A DNA stretch of 25,354 bases from JBDTMT01 sp033764095 (lineage in GTDB: Bacteria > Desulfobacterota > Binatia > HRBIN30 > CADEER01), in contig JANRJF010000197.1 in assembly GCA_033764095.1 (NCBI GenBank), positions 1 to 25,354 on the forward strand, given 5' to 3'. Below are positions 8,947 to 19,304 of this stretch, one piece after another. Every line of letters starts with the position of its first letter. The stretch's first letter is position 1. Under the pieces are notes generated by a model. The model saw only the letters and a list, made by a program, of their open reading frames with translations, ran no database searches and was not told the DNA's origin. The position numbers and the translations under genes were made by a program.

Positions 8947-10158
8947 ATGACGCCGATTCTACAGGGCCTGCGCTTGATCGAAGTTGCCGACTGGGGCTTC
9001 GTCCCGTCGGCAGCGACCGTGCTCGGCGACTGGGGCGCCGACATCATCAAGATCGAGCACCCGGTACGCGGCGACCCGATGCGCGGCCTGGTCACCTCCG
9101 GCCTGGTGCCGGGCGCGCGCGGCGTCAACTTCTTCGTCGAGCATCTCAGCCGCAACAAGCGCAGCGTCGGCGTCGACCTGAACACCGAGGACGGTCGCGC
9201 CATCCTCTACCGGATGGTCAGCGGCGCCGACATCTTCCTCACCAACTTCCTGCCCGACGCGCGGCAGCGGCTCGGCATCACCTACGAGGACCTGCGCGCG
9301 CTCAACCCGCGGCTGATCTACGCCAAGGGGCACGGACAGGGGCAGAAGGGCCCCGACGCCGGACGCGGCGGTTACGACGGCTGCTCGTTCTGGGCGCGCG
9401 GCGGCGTCGCCGATCGGCTCACCACGCCAGGGCAACCGCTGGTGCAGCAGCGGCCGGCGTTCGGCGACTTCACCGGCGGCATGTTCCTCGCCGGCGGCAT
9501 CGCCGGCGCGTTGTATCACCGCGAGCGCACCGGCGAGGGCATCGAGGTCGATGTCTCGCTGCTCGGGAACGCCGTGTGGATCATGGCGCCGGACGTGGTC
9601 GCGGCCATGACCTACGGCTTCGAGCTGCCGCCGAGCGGTGCCATGGGCGCGCCCAACCCGCTGGTCAACACCTACTTCGCCGCCGACGGCAAGGGCATCG
9701 TCCTGATGATGCTCCAGGCCGAGCGCTTCTGGCCGATCGCCGCGCGGGCGCTCGGCTGCGAGTCCCTGCTCAGCGACCCCCGCTTCGACAGCGCCGACAA
9801 ACGCCGCGGCGAAGCGGCGGCGCTGGTCGAGGCGCTCAAGACACTGATCGCGACCAGGCCGCGCGCCGAATGGGCGGCCCGGCTCAACGACTCGGAGTGC
9901 ATCTGGGCGCCGCTGCAATCACCCGCCGAGATTCCCGACGATCCGCAGGTGATCGCCAACGGCTATGTGCAGCAGTTCGAGCACCCCGACCTGGGCACCT
10001 ACCGGGTCAGCGCCAGCCCGGTGCAGTTCGGCAACGAGGCGCCGACCGTGCGCCGCGCCGCCTCCGAGCTCGGCGCCGACACCGAGCAGACGCTGCTCGA
10101 GCTCGGCTACACCTGGGACGAGATCGCCGCGCTCAAGGACCGCGGCGCGATCTGCTGA
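8947..10158 (+). CDS. Family III CoA transferase (CaiB/BaiF type), copy 2
   Basis: Paralogue of the 5242-6453 gene, again 403 residues and collinear from the first residue. Family blocks are DWGADIIKIEHPVRGDPMRG, RNKRSVGVDLNTEDGR, IFLTNFLPDAR, PRLIYAKGHGQG, and FGDFTGGMFLAGGIAGALY with Asp174 at the catalytic position. Differences concentrate in the region after the catalytic Asp (for example DVVAAMTYGFELPPSG against DIIASALASTPFPSF), where substrate-facing loops lie in this family, so the two copies may use different acids or form a heteromer. The ATG follows GAGGA (8938-8942) and lies 21 nt after palindrome element B. A perfect hairpin follows the stop. The reaction class is secure; the substrate is unknown. 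Confidence 0.93.
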   Translation: MTPILQGLRLIEVADWGFVPSAATVLGDWGADIIKIEHPVRGDPMRGLVTSGLVPGARGVNFFVEHLSRNKRSVGVDLNTEDGRAILYRMVSGADIFLTNFLPDARQRLGITYEDLRALNPRLIYAKGHGQGQKGPDAGRGGYDGCSFWARGGVADRLTTPGQPLVQQRPAFGDFTGGMFLAGGIAGALYHRERTGEGIEVDVSLLGNAVWIMAPDVVAAMTYGFELPPSGAMGAPNPLVNTYFAADGKGIVLMMLQAERFWPIAARALGCESLLSDPRFDSADKRRGEAAALVEALKTLIATRPRAEWAARLNDSECIWAPLQSPAEIPDDPQVIANGYVQQFEHPDLGTYRVSASPVQFGNEAPTVRRAASELGADTEQTLLELGYTWDEIAALKDRGAIC

Positions 10159-10200
10159 GCGCGGCCGGTCGCCGGCTCGCCCTACCACACGTGCCCAGGC

Positions 10201-10227
10201 AGCCGGCCGACACGAGGTCGGCCGGCT
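10201..10227. terminator. Perfect 11-bp hairpin between convergent genes
   Basis: AGCCGGCCGAC (10201-10211) and its exact reverse complement (10217-10227) are separated by a 5-nt loop. The hairpin lies between the CoA transferase stop at 10158 and the pepP stop at 10252, which converge, so it could end both transcripts. There is no T run on either side. Confidence 0.65.
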
Positions 10228-10251
10228 ACCCAGACGTTGAAGGGCGGCCGC

Positions 10252-11568
10252 TCAGCCGCGCAGCGCTTCCAATGCGTCGATCGCCTTCGGCACCGCCGCG
10301 GTCAGTACGTCGTGGCCGTCGGGCGTGACCAGCACGTCGTCCTCGATGCGCACGCCGATGCCGTGCCAGGCGGGATCGATGTCGTCGAGAAAGTCGGCGA
10401 TGTAGAGGCCCGGCTCGACGGTGAGCACCATGCCGGGCTCCAGCGTGCGCGGCGCGCCGTCGCGCTTGTAGAGGCCGACGTCGTGCACGTCCATACCGAG
10501 CCAGTGACTGGTGCGGTGCATGTACACCGGCTTGTACGCTTCCTTCTCGATGATCTCGTCGACTGCGCCGCTGAGGATCTTCAGCGATACCAGACCCTCG
10601 ACCAAACCGCGCACCGCCGCCTGGTGCGGCGCCTCGAACGACGCGCCGGGGCGCACCGCCTCGATGGCCGCCAGCTGCGCGGCCAGCACCACCGCGTAGA
10701 CGTCGCGCTGGCGCGGCGTGAAGCGGCGGCCGAGCGGGAAGGTGCGGGTGATGTCGGCGCAGTAGCAGTCGAGCTCGGCGCCGGCATCGATCAGCAGCAG
10801 CGCATCGTCGGCGAGGCGCTGATCGTTGGTGGTGTAGTGCAGGATGGTCGCGTTGGCACCGCCGGCGACGATCGACGGGTACGCCGGTCCGGCCGCGCCA
10901 TGGCGGCGGAACTCGTACTCGATCAGCGCCTCGACCTCGTACTCCCAGCCGCCGGGGCGCGCCGTCTGCATGGCGGCGCGGTGCGCGGCGGCGGAGATCT
11001 CGATCGCCCGCCGCAGCGTGGCGATCTCCTCCGGCGCCTTGAACAGCCGCATCTCGTGCACCAGTGGGCGCGCATCGAGCAGGCCGGTCGGGCCCTGCCC
11101 GGTGCGCTGGCGGCCGAGCTGCGCCTGCGTGAACCAGCCCATCGCGCGGGTGGCGAAGGCCTCGTCGCGATCGAGCGCCGCGTACAACGCGCCGCGCTCG
11201 GCGATCCACTTCGGCAGGTGCTGGTCGAGCTCCTCGATCGGCAGCGCCTTGTCGGCGGCGAAGTCGAGCATCGCCCCCTCGACCCCGGCGCGCCGCCCGG
11301 TCCAGGTCTCGCGCTCGCGGTCGCGCGGCCGCACGAACAGCACGTACTCGTGCTCCGCGTGGCCGGGCATCAGCACCGCCACCGCGCCCGGCTCGGCGAA
11401 GCCGGTCAGGTAGTAGAAGTCGCTCTGCTGGCGGTAGCGATGCTCGACGTCGTTCGAGCGCACGCGCTCGGGCGCCGCGGGAAAGACGGCGATCGCCTGC
11501 GGGCCGAGCGCCGCCAGCAGGCGGGCGCGGCGCGCGGCGAAGACGGCCTGCTCCACGGGAGCGGTCAC
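10252..11568 (-). CDS. pepP: Xaa-Pro aminopeptidase P
   Basis: Metallopeptidase of family M24B that removes an N-terminal residue followed by proline. The protein is 438 residues, close to the 441 of E. coli PepP. It has an N-terminal creatinase-type domain (about 1-175, with SNDVEHRYRQQSDFYYLTGF) and a pita-bread catalytic domain. All five metal ligands are visible: Asp261 and Asp272 (LIDAGAELDCYCADITRTFP), His355 (HRTSHWLGMDVHDVG), Glu385 (TVEPGLYI) and Glu409 (VRIEDDVL). The start is the GTG at 11568-11566, whose last two bases are shared with the TGA stop of the upstream slipin gene (GTGA overlap). The frame stays open further upstream, but that part is an out-of-frame copy of slipin. No signal peptide is seen, so it is cytoplasmic. 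Confidence 0.95.
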   Translation of the reverse strand: MTAPVEQAVFAARRARLLAALGPQAIAVFPAAPERVRSNDVEHRYRQQSDFYYLTGFAEPGAVAVLMPGHAEHEYVLFVRPRDRERETWTGRRAGVEGAMLDFAADKALPIEELDQHLPKWIAERGALYAALDRDEAFATRAMGWFTQAQLGRQRTGQGPTGLLDARPLVHEMRLFKAPEEIATLRRAIEISAAAHRAAMQTARPGGWEYEVEALIEYEFRRHGAAGPAYPSIVAGGANATILHYTTNDQRLADDALLLIDAGAELDCYCADITRTFPLGRRFTPRQRDVYAVVLAAQLAAIEAVRPGASFEAPHQAAVRGLVEGLVSLKILSGAVDEIIEKEAYKPVYMHRTSHWLGMDVHDVGLYKRDGAPRTLEPGMVLTVEPGLYIADFLDDIDPAWHGIGVRIEDDVLVTPDGHDVLTAAVPKAIDALEALRG

Positions 11569-12326
11569 CCCTTCCCCGCCGCGCCGCCGAACAGGGCGCG
11601 CAGCAGGTCGATCGGCAACGGCACGATCACCGTGTGATTCTTCTCGGTGCCCACCTGCGCCAGCGTCTGCAGCATGCGCAACTGCATCGCCACCGGCTCC
11701 TTCTCCATCACCCCGGCCGCCTCGCCGAGCGTCGCCGCCGCCTGGAATTCGCCCTCGGCGCTGATCACCTTGGCGCGCCGCAGGCGCTCCGCCTCGGCCT
11801 GGCGCGCCATCGCGCGCTGCAGGTCGACCGGCAGGTCGATGTGCTTGATCTCGACCAGCATGACCTTGATGCCCCACGGCTCGGTGCTGCTGTCGATGAT
11901 TTCCTGCAGGCTCTCGTTCAGGCGCTCGCGTTCGGCCAGCAACTCGTCGAGCTGCGCCTGGCCGCAGACGCTGCGCAGCGTCGTCTGCGCCAGCTGCGAG
12001 GTCGCGTACAGGTAGTTCTGCACCTCGACCACCGCGCGCGCCGCGTCGATGACGCGGAAGTACAGCACCGCGCTCACCTTCACCGAGACGTTGTCGCGCG
12101 TGATCACGTCCTGCGACGGGACGTCGAGCGTGATGGTGCGCAGGTCGAGCTTATACATCTGCTCGAGGAACGGGATGATGTAGATCACCCCCGGACCGCG
12201 GCTGCCGACCAGCCGGCCGAGCCGCAAGACCACCGCGCGCTCGTACTCGCGGATCACCTTCACCCCGCCGATCGCCAGCAGCACGGCGAGTACGAAGGCG
12301 GTCCCGACCAGGCCGAAGCCGAACAT
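11565..12326 (-). CDS. Slipin / stomatin-like SPFH-domain membrane protein
   Basis: SPFH proteins form large oligomers at the membrane and scaffold or regulate proteases and other membrane proteins. The 253-residue protein has one N-terminal membrane helix (about 1-20), then the slipin signature VIREYERAVVLRLGRLVGSRGPGV, PFLEQMYKLDLRT, DVPSQDVITRDNVSVKVSAVLYFRV, and an Ala/Glu-rich coiled coil (AMARQAEAERLRRAKVISAEGEFQAA). The tail VIVPLPIDLLRALFG is typical. The ATG at 12326 is preferred because GGTAGG lies 9 nt before it; a GTG at 12335 would add three residues. Slipin genes usually pair with an NfeD-type protease gene; here the partner is pepP through a 4-nt overlap. The preceding gene on this strand is the unknown anchored protein at 12420-12947. 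Confidence 0.92.
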   Translation of the reverse strand: MFGFGLVGTAFVLAVLLAIGGVKVIREYERAVVLRLGRLVGSRGPGVIYIIPFLEQMYKLDLRTITLDVPSQDVITRDNVSVKVSAVLYFRVIDAARAVVEVQNYLYATSQLAQTTLRSVCGQAQLDELLAERERLNESLQEIIDSSTEPWGIKVMLVEIKHIDLPVDLQRAMARQAEAERLRRAKVISAEGEFQAAATLGEAAGVMEKEPVAMQLRMLQTLAQVGTEKNHTVIVPLPIDLLRALFGGAAGKG

Positions 12327-12419
12327 GGCCGGCACCCTACCAGACAGACTGCGTCGGCCAAATGGCCTGCGGCGCGGACCGCTGAACCGACAATCGACGG
12401 CGGCTGGCTGACCAGCTCC

Positions 12420-12947
12420 TCACACCCGGAATGGCCGCGACAGCAGGATGCGACCGGCCGGGTCGACGACGTAGACCAGGACGACGTCGAAGCTGCCGCT
12501 GTGCGGGTTGGGGAAGATCGCGGTGACCCGCTCCCAGGCGTCGGTCAGCGTCATCTCGTAGCCCGCCGCCGGCGTCCCGCCGTGGAAGTGGCCGCTGGCG
12601 GTGATCGCCGGGCCGGGCGCCTGCGGCGGCCAGATCGCCCACAGCTTCGGCGTCAGCCCGTCGTTGCGCGCGACGACGAAGACGCTGCAGGGCAGGCTGA
12701 CGCTGGCGCTGGTGCGCAGGCGCAGCGAGACGCTGAAGCGGTCGCCCTCGGCGCTGCGCTCGCGGCGCGCTGAGAAGCGATCGAACAGCACCGCGTCGCG
12801 CTGCAGGCGCGCCGCCTCCTCGGGGCCGTCGCTTGGATCCGGCAGCGAACGGCGCAGGACGAGACCGACGCCGAGCGCCACCACCAGCCCGAGCAGCGCG
12901 ATGGCGGCGGCGCGATCGCGCCGGCGTATGTCGTGTTGCGTCTCCAT
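12420..12947 (-). CDS. Membrane-anchored protein of unknown function (175 aa)
   Basis: I do not recognise a family. A charged N-terminus (METQHDIRRRDR) precedes one hydrophobic helix (about residues 13-31, ending VLRRS), giving an N-in anchor with the rest outside the cytoplasm. The exported part (about 40-175) looks like a beta-sandwich: alternating strands such as RFSVSLRLRTSASVSLPCSVFVVA, then GPAITASGHFHGGTPAAGYEMTL and DVVLVYVVDPAGRILLSRPFRV. There is one Cys in the exported part. The gene lies 90 bp after the TPP enzyme and 93 bp before slipin on the same strand, so it may be cotranscribed with either. The start is the only reasonable ATG, placed just before the basic N-terminus. Confidence 0.7.
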   Translation of the reverse strand: METQHDIRRRDRAAAIALLGLVVALGVGLVLRRSLPDPSDGPEEAARLQRDAVLFDRFSARRERSAEGDRFSVSLRLRTSASVSLPCSVFVVARNDGLTPKLWAIWPPQAPGPAITASGHFHGGTPAAGYEMTLTDAWERVTAIFPNPHSGSFDVVLVYVVDPAGRILLSRPFRV

Positions 12948-12996
12948 GCGTCGCCGACCGCCCCCCGTCCCCTCCCCGACACGTCACTTCTGCGCG

Positions 12997-13014
12997 TGCC
13001 GCGCATCCGCGGCA
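12997..13014 (-). terminator. Small hairpin downstream of the TPP enzyme gene
   Basis: TGCCGCG (12997-13003) pairs exactly with CGCGGCA (13008-13014) around a 4-nt loop. It begins 24 nt after the stop of the minus-strand TPP gene and lies upstream of the next minus-strand gene. There is no T run, so it is only a weak candidate for an end or attenuator of the transcript. Confidence 0.3.
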
Positions 13015-13037
13015 AGCCCCTGCCGACGACCGCGCGT

Positions 13038-14747
13038 TCAGCGCAGCTCGGTCGAGCCGAGCAGATTGCCGCCCAGGCCGGGATGCCCGACGCGCTTGTC
13101 GCCGATCACGTTGACCAGCGAGGCGCGGCCGGAGTCGAAGGCGCGGCGCAACGCCGGCGCGATCTGCTCCGGCGTGACGACGTGCTCGGCGTGGCAGCCG
13201 AGGACGCGGAACATCTCGTCGTAGCGAATGTCCGCCAGCATGTTGAACGGCTCGGTGCGGCCCTTGAGCATCGGCATCTCCTCGAAGCCCGGGCCCCAGC
13301 TGCTGTTGTTCCACAGCACGGTGTGCACCGGCAGGCGATAGCGCAGCGCCGTCTCGATGTCCCAGCCGCCGATGCCGAGGCCGCCGTCGCCGCTCACCAC
13401 CACCACCTGCTGGCCGGGGCGCGCCAGCTGCGCGCCGATCGCCATGCCGACGCCGTGCCCGACCGGCGCCAGCGGTCCGGCGTCGATCACCTGGCCGGGG
13501 AAGCGCGCCGTCAGCCACTGCGTCACCCAGCCGCTCAGCGTGAACGAGTCGACGATCACCGTCGCGGCGGGATCGAGGGCGCGGCACAACTCGCGCGCCA
13601 GGGTGTCGGGATGGATCGGCGTGCGGCCGCGATGACTCGCCTCGCGCTGCTCGAGCATGGCGTCGAATTGCGCGCGCGCGGCGCCGACCTCCGACGCCCA
13701 GGCGCCGCGCGGCCGCGGCGTCGCCTGGCGCGCGCGCGCGGCGGCGAGCAACTGCCGCAGGACGAGCTTCGGATCGCCGACCAGCGCCTGCTGCGCCGGC
13801 ACCTGCCAGCCGATGCGCGACGGCGCCGCGTCGACCTGGATCACCGTCGCCGCCTCGTTCCAGGTCGGCGCGTTGCCGAAGTGCTCGCCGCTCCAGAAGC
13901 GAAAGCCGACCGCCAGCACGGCGTCGGCGCGGCCGGTGAACGGCTTCTTCCATGGCCCGCGCACCGCCAGCGGATGATCCTCCGGCACCGCGCCCTGCGC
14001 GGCGCGTCGGCAGTACACCGGGATGGCGCAGTGCTCGGCCAGCGCGCGCAGCTCGACGGCGGCGTCGGACCAGAACACCCCGTCGCCGGCGGCGATCAAC
14101 GGCCGCTCGGCGGCGAGCAGGCAGTCGAGCGCCGCCTCGACCGCCGCCGGATCGGCCTGGCCGCGCAGCGCGTCGGGATCGTAGACCGCCGCGCCGCGCC
14201 GCTGCGACGCCGCGTCGCCCTGGTGGTAGAGGATGTTGGTCGGGATCTCGACCAGGGCGACGCCCTGCGGCGCCTGGCGCGCGGCGCGAAACGCCTGGCG
14301 CAGGTCGAAGCCGATCATCGACCAGTCGAGCACCCGCTTGGTCGAATTGGCGAAGGAGCGGCACAGCTCGACGCCGTACGCTTCCTGGAACGAGCCAAGG
14401 CCGTCCTCGTGGGTCGGGTGCTGGCCGGCGATGCAGACCACCGCACTGCCGGTCATGCCGGCCAGCGCCAGCCCGGTGATGGCGTTGGTCAGCCCGCAGC
14501 CGGCGGTGACGCTGCACACCCCGACCCGCCCGCTGGCGCGCGCGTAGCCGTCGGCCGCATACGCACATGCCTGCTCATGTCGCATGTGCACCAGCGTGAC
14601 ACCGTGCTCGCGCAGCGCCGCGAGGATGGGGAACGTGTGGCCGCCGTTGATCGCAAACAGATGGTCGACGCCGCAGGCCTGCAACTCGCGGCCGACGATC
14701 ATGCCTCCGTCCACCAGCGCCGTGGTTGGCGTGTCGCGCAGTGCCAT
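13038..14747 (-). CDS. Thiamine-diphosphate-dependent lyase/decarboxylase (acetolactate synthase / 2-hydroxyacyl-CoA lyase superfamily)
   Basis: The 569-residue protein has the three-domain ThDP layout. The N-terminal PYR domain carries the catalytic Glu58 in VHMRHEQACAYAADGYAR. The middle domain has AERPLIAAGDGVFWSDA and ADAVLAVGFRFWSGEHFG. The C-terminal PP domain carries the diphosphate/Mg motif GDGG (453-456) running to Asn480-Asn481. Because there are several related activities (acetolactate synthase, benzoylformate decarboxylase, oxalyl-CoA decarboxylase, 2-hydroxyacyl-CoA lyase) the substrate cannot be fixed. The segment PEDHPLAVRGPW is reminiscent of the oxalyl/2-hydroxyacyl-CoA branch, and no acetolactate synthase small subunit is nearby. 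An AGGAGG site (14753-14758 on the complementary strand) fixes the ATG. It is first in a minus-strand run toward pepP and divergent from the kinase. Confidence 0.88.
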   Translation of the reverse strand: MALRDTPTTALVDGGMIVGRELQACGVDHLFAINGGHTFPILAALREHGVTLVHMRHEQACAYAADGYARASGRVGVCSVTAGCGLTNAITGLALAGMTGSAVVCIAGQHPTHEDGLGSFQEAYGVELCRSFANSTKRVLDWSMIGFDLRQAFRAARQAPQGVALVEIPTNILYHQGDAASQRRGAAVYDPDALRGQADPAAVEAALDCLLAAERPLIAAGDGVFWSDAAVELRALAEHCAIPVYCRRAAQGAVPEDHPLAVRGPWKKPFTGRADAVLAVGFRFWSGEHFGNAPTWNEAATVIQVDAAPSRIGWQVPAQQALVGDPKLVLRQLLAAARARQATPRPRGAWASEVGAARAQFDAMLEQREASHRGRTPIHPDTLARELCRALDPAATVIVDSFTLSGWVTQWLTARFPGQVIDAGPLAPVGHGVGMAIGAQLARPGQQVVVVSGDGGLGIGGWDIETALRYRLPVHTVLWNNSSWGPGFEEMPMLKGRTEPFNMLADIRYDEMFRVLGCHAEHVVTPEQIAPALRRAFDSGRASLVNVIGDKRVGHPGLGGNLLGSTELR

Positions 14748-14841
14748 CGCCGCCTCCTGTGCTCGGCCGCGCGCATAGCGGCGCGCCGGCGAAAAGGAAA
14801 GGCAGCGAAAGATTCCCGTTCCACACGCCTATGGCCGCCGC

Positions 14842-14847
14842 TAGGAT
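14842..14847 (+). promoter_or_regulatory. -10-like TAGGAT just upstream of the histidine kinase start
   Basis: TAGGAT matches TATAAT at four of six positions and ends 9 nt before the ATG at 14857. That spacing would put the transcription start at or near the ATG (leaderless or nearly so). No clear -35 is seen 17 nt upstream. AGGA inside the same stretch (14843-14846) could instead be a weak ribosome site. Confidence 0.3.
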
Positions 14848-14856
14848 GCCGCGCGC

Positions 14857-17085
<2,229 letters not shown>

Positions 17086-17099
17086 CGCGCCGCGCGCGG

Positions 17100-18125
17100 C
17101 TACGGCGTCACCAGCACCTTGACCGCGCCGGCCGATTTGTCGGCCGCGGCGGCGAACGCGTCCGACACCGACGCAAGCGGGAAGCGGTGGGTGATCAGCG
17201 GCGCCACCTGCTGGCGCGACGACACCAGCAGGCCGAGCGCGGCGGCGAAGTCGACCGGCACGCCGCGGCGGTCGTACATCATCGATCCGACCAGGCGCGC
17301 CTCCTTCACCAGCAGCGTCGTGGCGGGCAACAGCGGCGGCGCGGTGAAGACGCCGAGCATCGCCACCACCCCGCCGGGGCGCACGCAGTCGATCGCATCG
17401 GCCAGCGTCGGCGCCGTGCCGCCGACCGTCTCCAGCACCACGTCGATCGGCTGCTCGCGCGCCAGGGCGCGGCGCTCGACGTCGGCGGCGGGGCTGGCGG
17501 CGAAGACGCGCTGCGCACCGAGTTGGCTGGCCAGCCCCGCCTGCTGCGGATGGCGCGCCGTGATCCACACCTCGGCCGCGCCGGCGGCACGCGCCGCCAG
17601 GGTGCAGAGCAGGCCGACCGAGCCGGCGCCGAGCACCAGCACGCGCTGACCGGGACCGATGCCGGCCAGCCGCGCCGCGTGCACCGCCACCGCTGTCGGC
17701 TCGGTCAACGCCGCCAGCTCCCAGTCGAGCTCGGCCGGCAGCGCGAACAACGCCGCCGCCGGCACCGCCACGCGCTCGGCCAGGCCGCCGTCGCGCTGCA
17801 TGCCGAGGATGCGCAGCCGCGCGCACAGTTGTGGGCGGCCGGCGCGGCACTCGCGGCAGCGCCCACACACCGCCATCGGCTCGACGGCGACGCGATCCCC
17901 CGCGTGGACGCCGCGCACCGCCTCGCCGCACGCCACCACCTCGCCGACGATCTCGTGCCCCGGACAGACGCGCGGCGGCGCGCCGTGGCCGAGATACCAG
18001 TGCAGATCCGAGCCGCAGATGCCGCAGGCGCGCGGCGCCAGGATGACCTCGTCGGCATCCGGGCTCGGGGCCGGCACGTCGCGCAGCGCGATCGTGCCGG
18101 CCGACGCACAATACGCCGCGATCAG
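17100..18125 (-). CDS. Zinc-dependent medium-chain alcohol dehydrogenase (threonine/sorbitol dehydrogenase-like)
   Basis: Oxidises an alcohol or polyol with NAD(P). The N-terminal GroES-like domain has the catalytic-zinc residues Cys37 (GICGSD) and His57-Glu58 (PGHEIVGEV), and the structural-zinc set Cys87, Cys90, Cys93 and Cys101. The Rossmann domain has VLVLGAGSVG (about 162-171). Length is about 341, normal for the family. No ATG, GTG or TTG lies at a sensible place. The frame is open into the upstream gene, but the family-like start coincides with CTG at 18125-18123, which overlaps the upstream TGA stop as CTGA and follows AAGGAG (18139-18134) by 8 nt. I therefore call a CTG start. An annotation tool may pick a shorter GTG start and lose the first strand. 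The substrate is unknown. Confidence 0.9.
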   Translation of the reverse strand: MIAAYCASAGTIALRDVPAPSPDADEVILAPRACGICGSDLHWYLGHGAPPRVCPGHEIVGEVVACGEAVRGVHAGDRVAVEPMAVCGRCRECRAGRPQLCARLRILGMQRDGGLAERVAVPAAALFALPAELDWELAALTEPTAVAVHAARLAGIGPGQRVLVLGAGSVGLLCTLAARAAGAAEVWITARHPQQAGLASQLGAQRVFAASPAADVERRALAREQPIDVVLETVGGTAPTLADAIDCVRPGGVVAMLGVFTAPPLLPATTLLVKEARLVGSMMYDRRGVPVDFAAALGLLVSSRQQVAPLITHRFPLASVSDAFAAAADKSAGAVKVLVTP

Positions 18126-19282
18126 CGGGCGAGCTCCTTCACCGCCGCCGGCATCTCCTTGGCAATCCGTACGATCGGAATGCCCGTCTGCGTGTTCTGG
18201 TGCATCTCGCACAGCGCGCGCGGCAGATCCTCGAAGCTGTAGACCTCCTCGTGCACGGTCGGCTTGTACACCGTCCCGTAGAGCGCCAGGCAGGCGTTGC
18301 AGCCGTCGATGGTGTCGTAGTGGGTGTGGTCGAGGGTGAGCTGCTTCACCGACATCCCGGCCGAGTCGTAGGTGACCTTCTTGTCGAGCTGCCAGCCGGC
18401 GCTGACGTTGACGCCGGCGCGCGCCGACGCGGCGATGCCGGCGGCGAACACCGGCCCGCGCAACATATCGCAGACGATGTGCATGCCCTCGCCGCCGGTG
18501 AGCTGCTTGACCTCTTTGGCGAAGCCCTTGATGTCGTCGTTGCTGGCGAAGCGATTGTACTTCTTCTGGTCGATCGGCGTGATGCCGAGCTTCTGCAGAT
18601 GGTCGCGGCGCGCCGGGCTGCCGGAGCAGAAGTAGGCGTTGTGGCCCTCGTACAGGGCCTGCATGAGGAACAGCTCGGACACGCCTCCGCCGAAGCCCAG
18701 CACGTTGAGACGCGACACCTTCTCGCGCGACACCTTGATGCGGAAGATGTCGTGGCCGCGCCGCCACAGGTGGTAGGCGGTCGGGGCGCGCAGCGGCAGG
18801 GCGGCGATCTCCCAGAGATTGAGGCCGCAGGTGAGCGGCGCGGGAAGGATCTGCCAGTCGGCGACCACCGCCTCCTCGCCATACCAGCCGATCGACTCGG
18901 GCTGGTCGTAGGCCCAGATGCGCAGCGGATAACCGTAGATGTCGGGCTCGCCGTTGCAGTGCGTGATGACGATGTCACCGGGCTTGAAGCGCGTCACCTG
19001 GTCGCCCACCGCGGTCACCTCGCCGAGCGCGCTGTTGCCCGGGTAGATCTTGCCGCCGCGCAGCTGCGCGATGTTGACCGTGTCGGCGAGCACGGCGTGG
19101 TCGACGTTGTGCTCGAGAGAGGCCGCCAGGATGCGCAGGTGCACGTCGCGCGGCCCCATCGGGCGCAGCACCGACTGGTCGAGGGCGATGACGCGCGAGG
19201 CGTCGAATTTGTCGAGGTCGTCGTTGACCCGCTTGCGCTCGGCGGCAATCGCCTCGGCGCTGATCGAATAGGCTCTGGGCAT
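18122..19282 (-). CDS. Zinc-less MDR-family oxidoreductase (crotonyl-CoA reductase / quinone oxidoreductase-like)
   Basis: Medium-chain dehydrogenase/reductase of 386 residues. The GroES-like part shows SALGEVTAVGDQVTRFKPGDIV, and the cofactor domain shows LNVLGFGGGVSELFLMQAL (GFGGG at 196-200) followed by HLQKLGITPIDQKKYNRF. There are no GHE or clustered Cys zinc ligands, so it belongs to the zinc-free side of the superfamily, which includes enoyl-CoA/crotonyl-CoA reductases and quinone reductases; which one is not decidable by eye. AAGGAGG (19294-19288) lies 5 nt before the ATG at 19282, and a promoter (TTGAAG-17-TAGGGT) sits just upstream. The frame runs further upstream but without support. 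The stop overlaps the start of the zinc alcohol dehydrogenase, so the two enzymes are probably made together and may act on one pathway. Confidence 0.87.
   Translation of the reverse strand: MPRAYSISAEAIAAERKRVNDDLDKFDASRVIALDQSVLRPMGPRDVHLRILAASLEHNVDHAVLADTVNIAQLRGGKIYPGNSALGEVTAVGDQVTRFKPGDIVITHCNGEPDIYGYPLRIWAYDQPESIGWYGEEAVVADWQILPAPLTCGLNLWEIAALPLRAPTAYHLWRRGHDIFRIKVSREKVSRLNVLGFGGGVSELFLMQALYEGHNAYFCSGSPARRDHLQKLGITPIDQKKYNRFASNDDIKGFAKEVKQLTGGEGMHIVCDMLRGPVFAAGIAASARAGVNVSAGWQLDKKVTYDSAGMSVKQLTLDHTHYDTIDGCNACLALYGTVYKPTVHEEVYSFEDLPRALCEMHQNTQTGIPIVRIAKEMPAAVKELAR
18134..18139 (-). promoter_or_regulatory. Shine-Dalgarno site supporting a CTG start codon
   Basis: On the minus strand AAGGAG lies 8 nt before CTG (18125-18123). 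It sits inside the last codons of the upstream reductase gene, as expected for translational coupling. Confidence 0.5.
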
Positions 19283-19304
19283 GCGGTCCTCCTTGGAACG
19301 GCGG

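Noticed and set aside
11569..11877. Apparent N-terminal extension of PepP by 103 residues
   Set aside because: It is the slipin gene read in another frame. PepP has normal length from the GTG at 11568, which overlaps the slipin stop.
13671..13745. Alternating GC runs (GCGCGCGC) as possible Z-DNA
   Set aside because: They fall inside the coding sequence of the TPP enzyme and are explained by GC-rich Ala/Arg codons.
12337..14568. A 743-residue minus-strand frame covering the TPP enzyme and the anchored protein
   Set aside because: It is out of frame with both genes, and its Arg/Gly-rich product lacks motifs.
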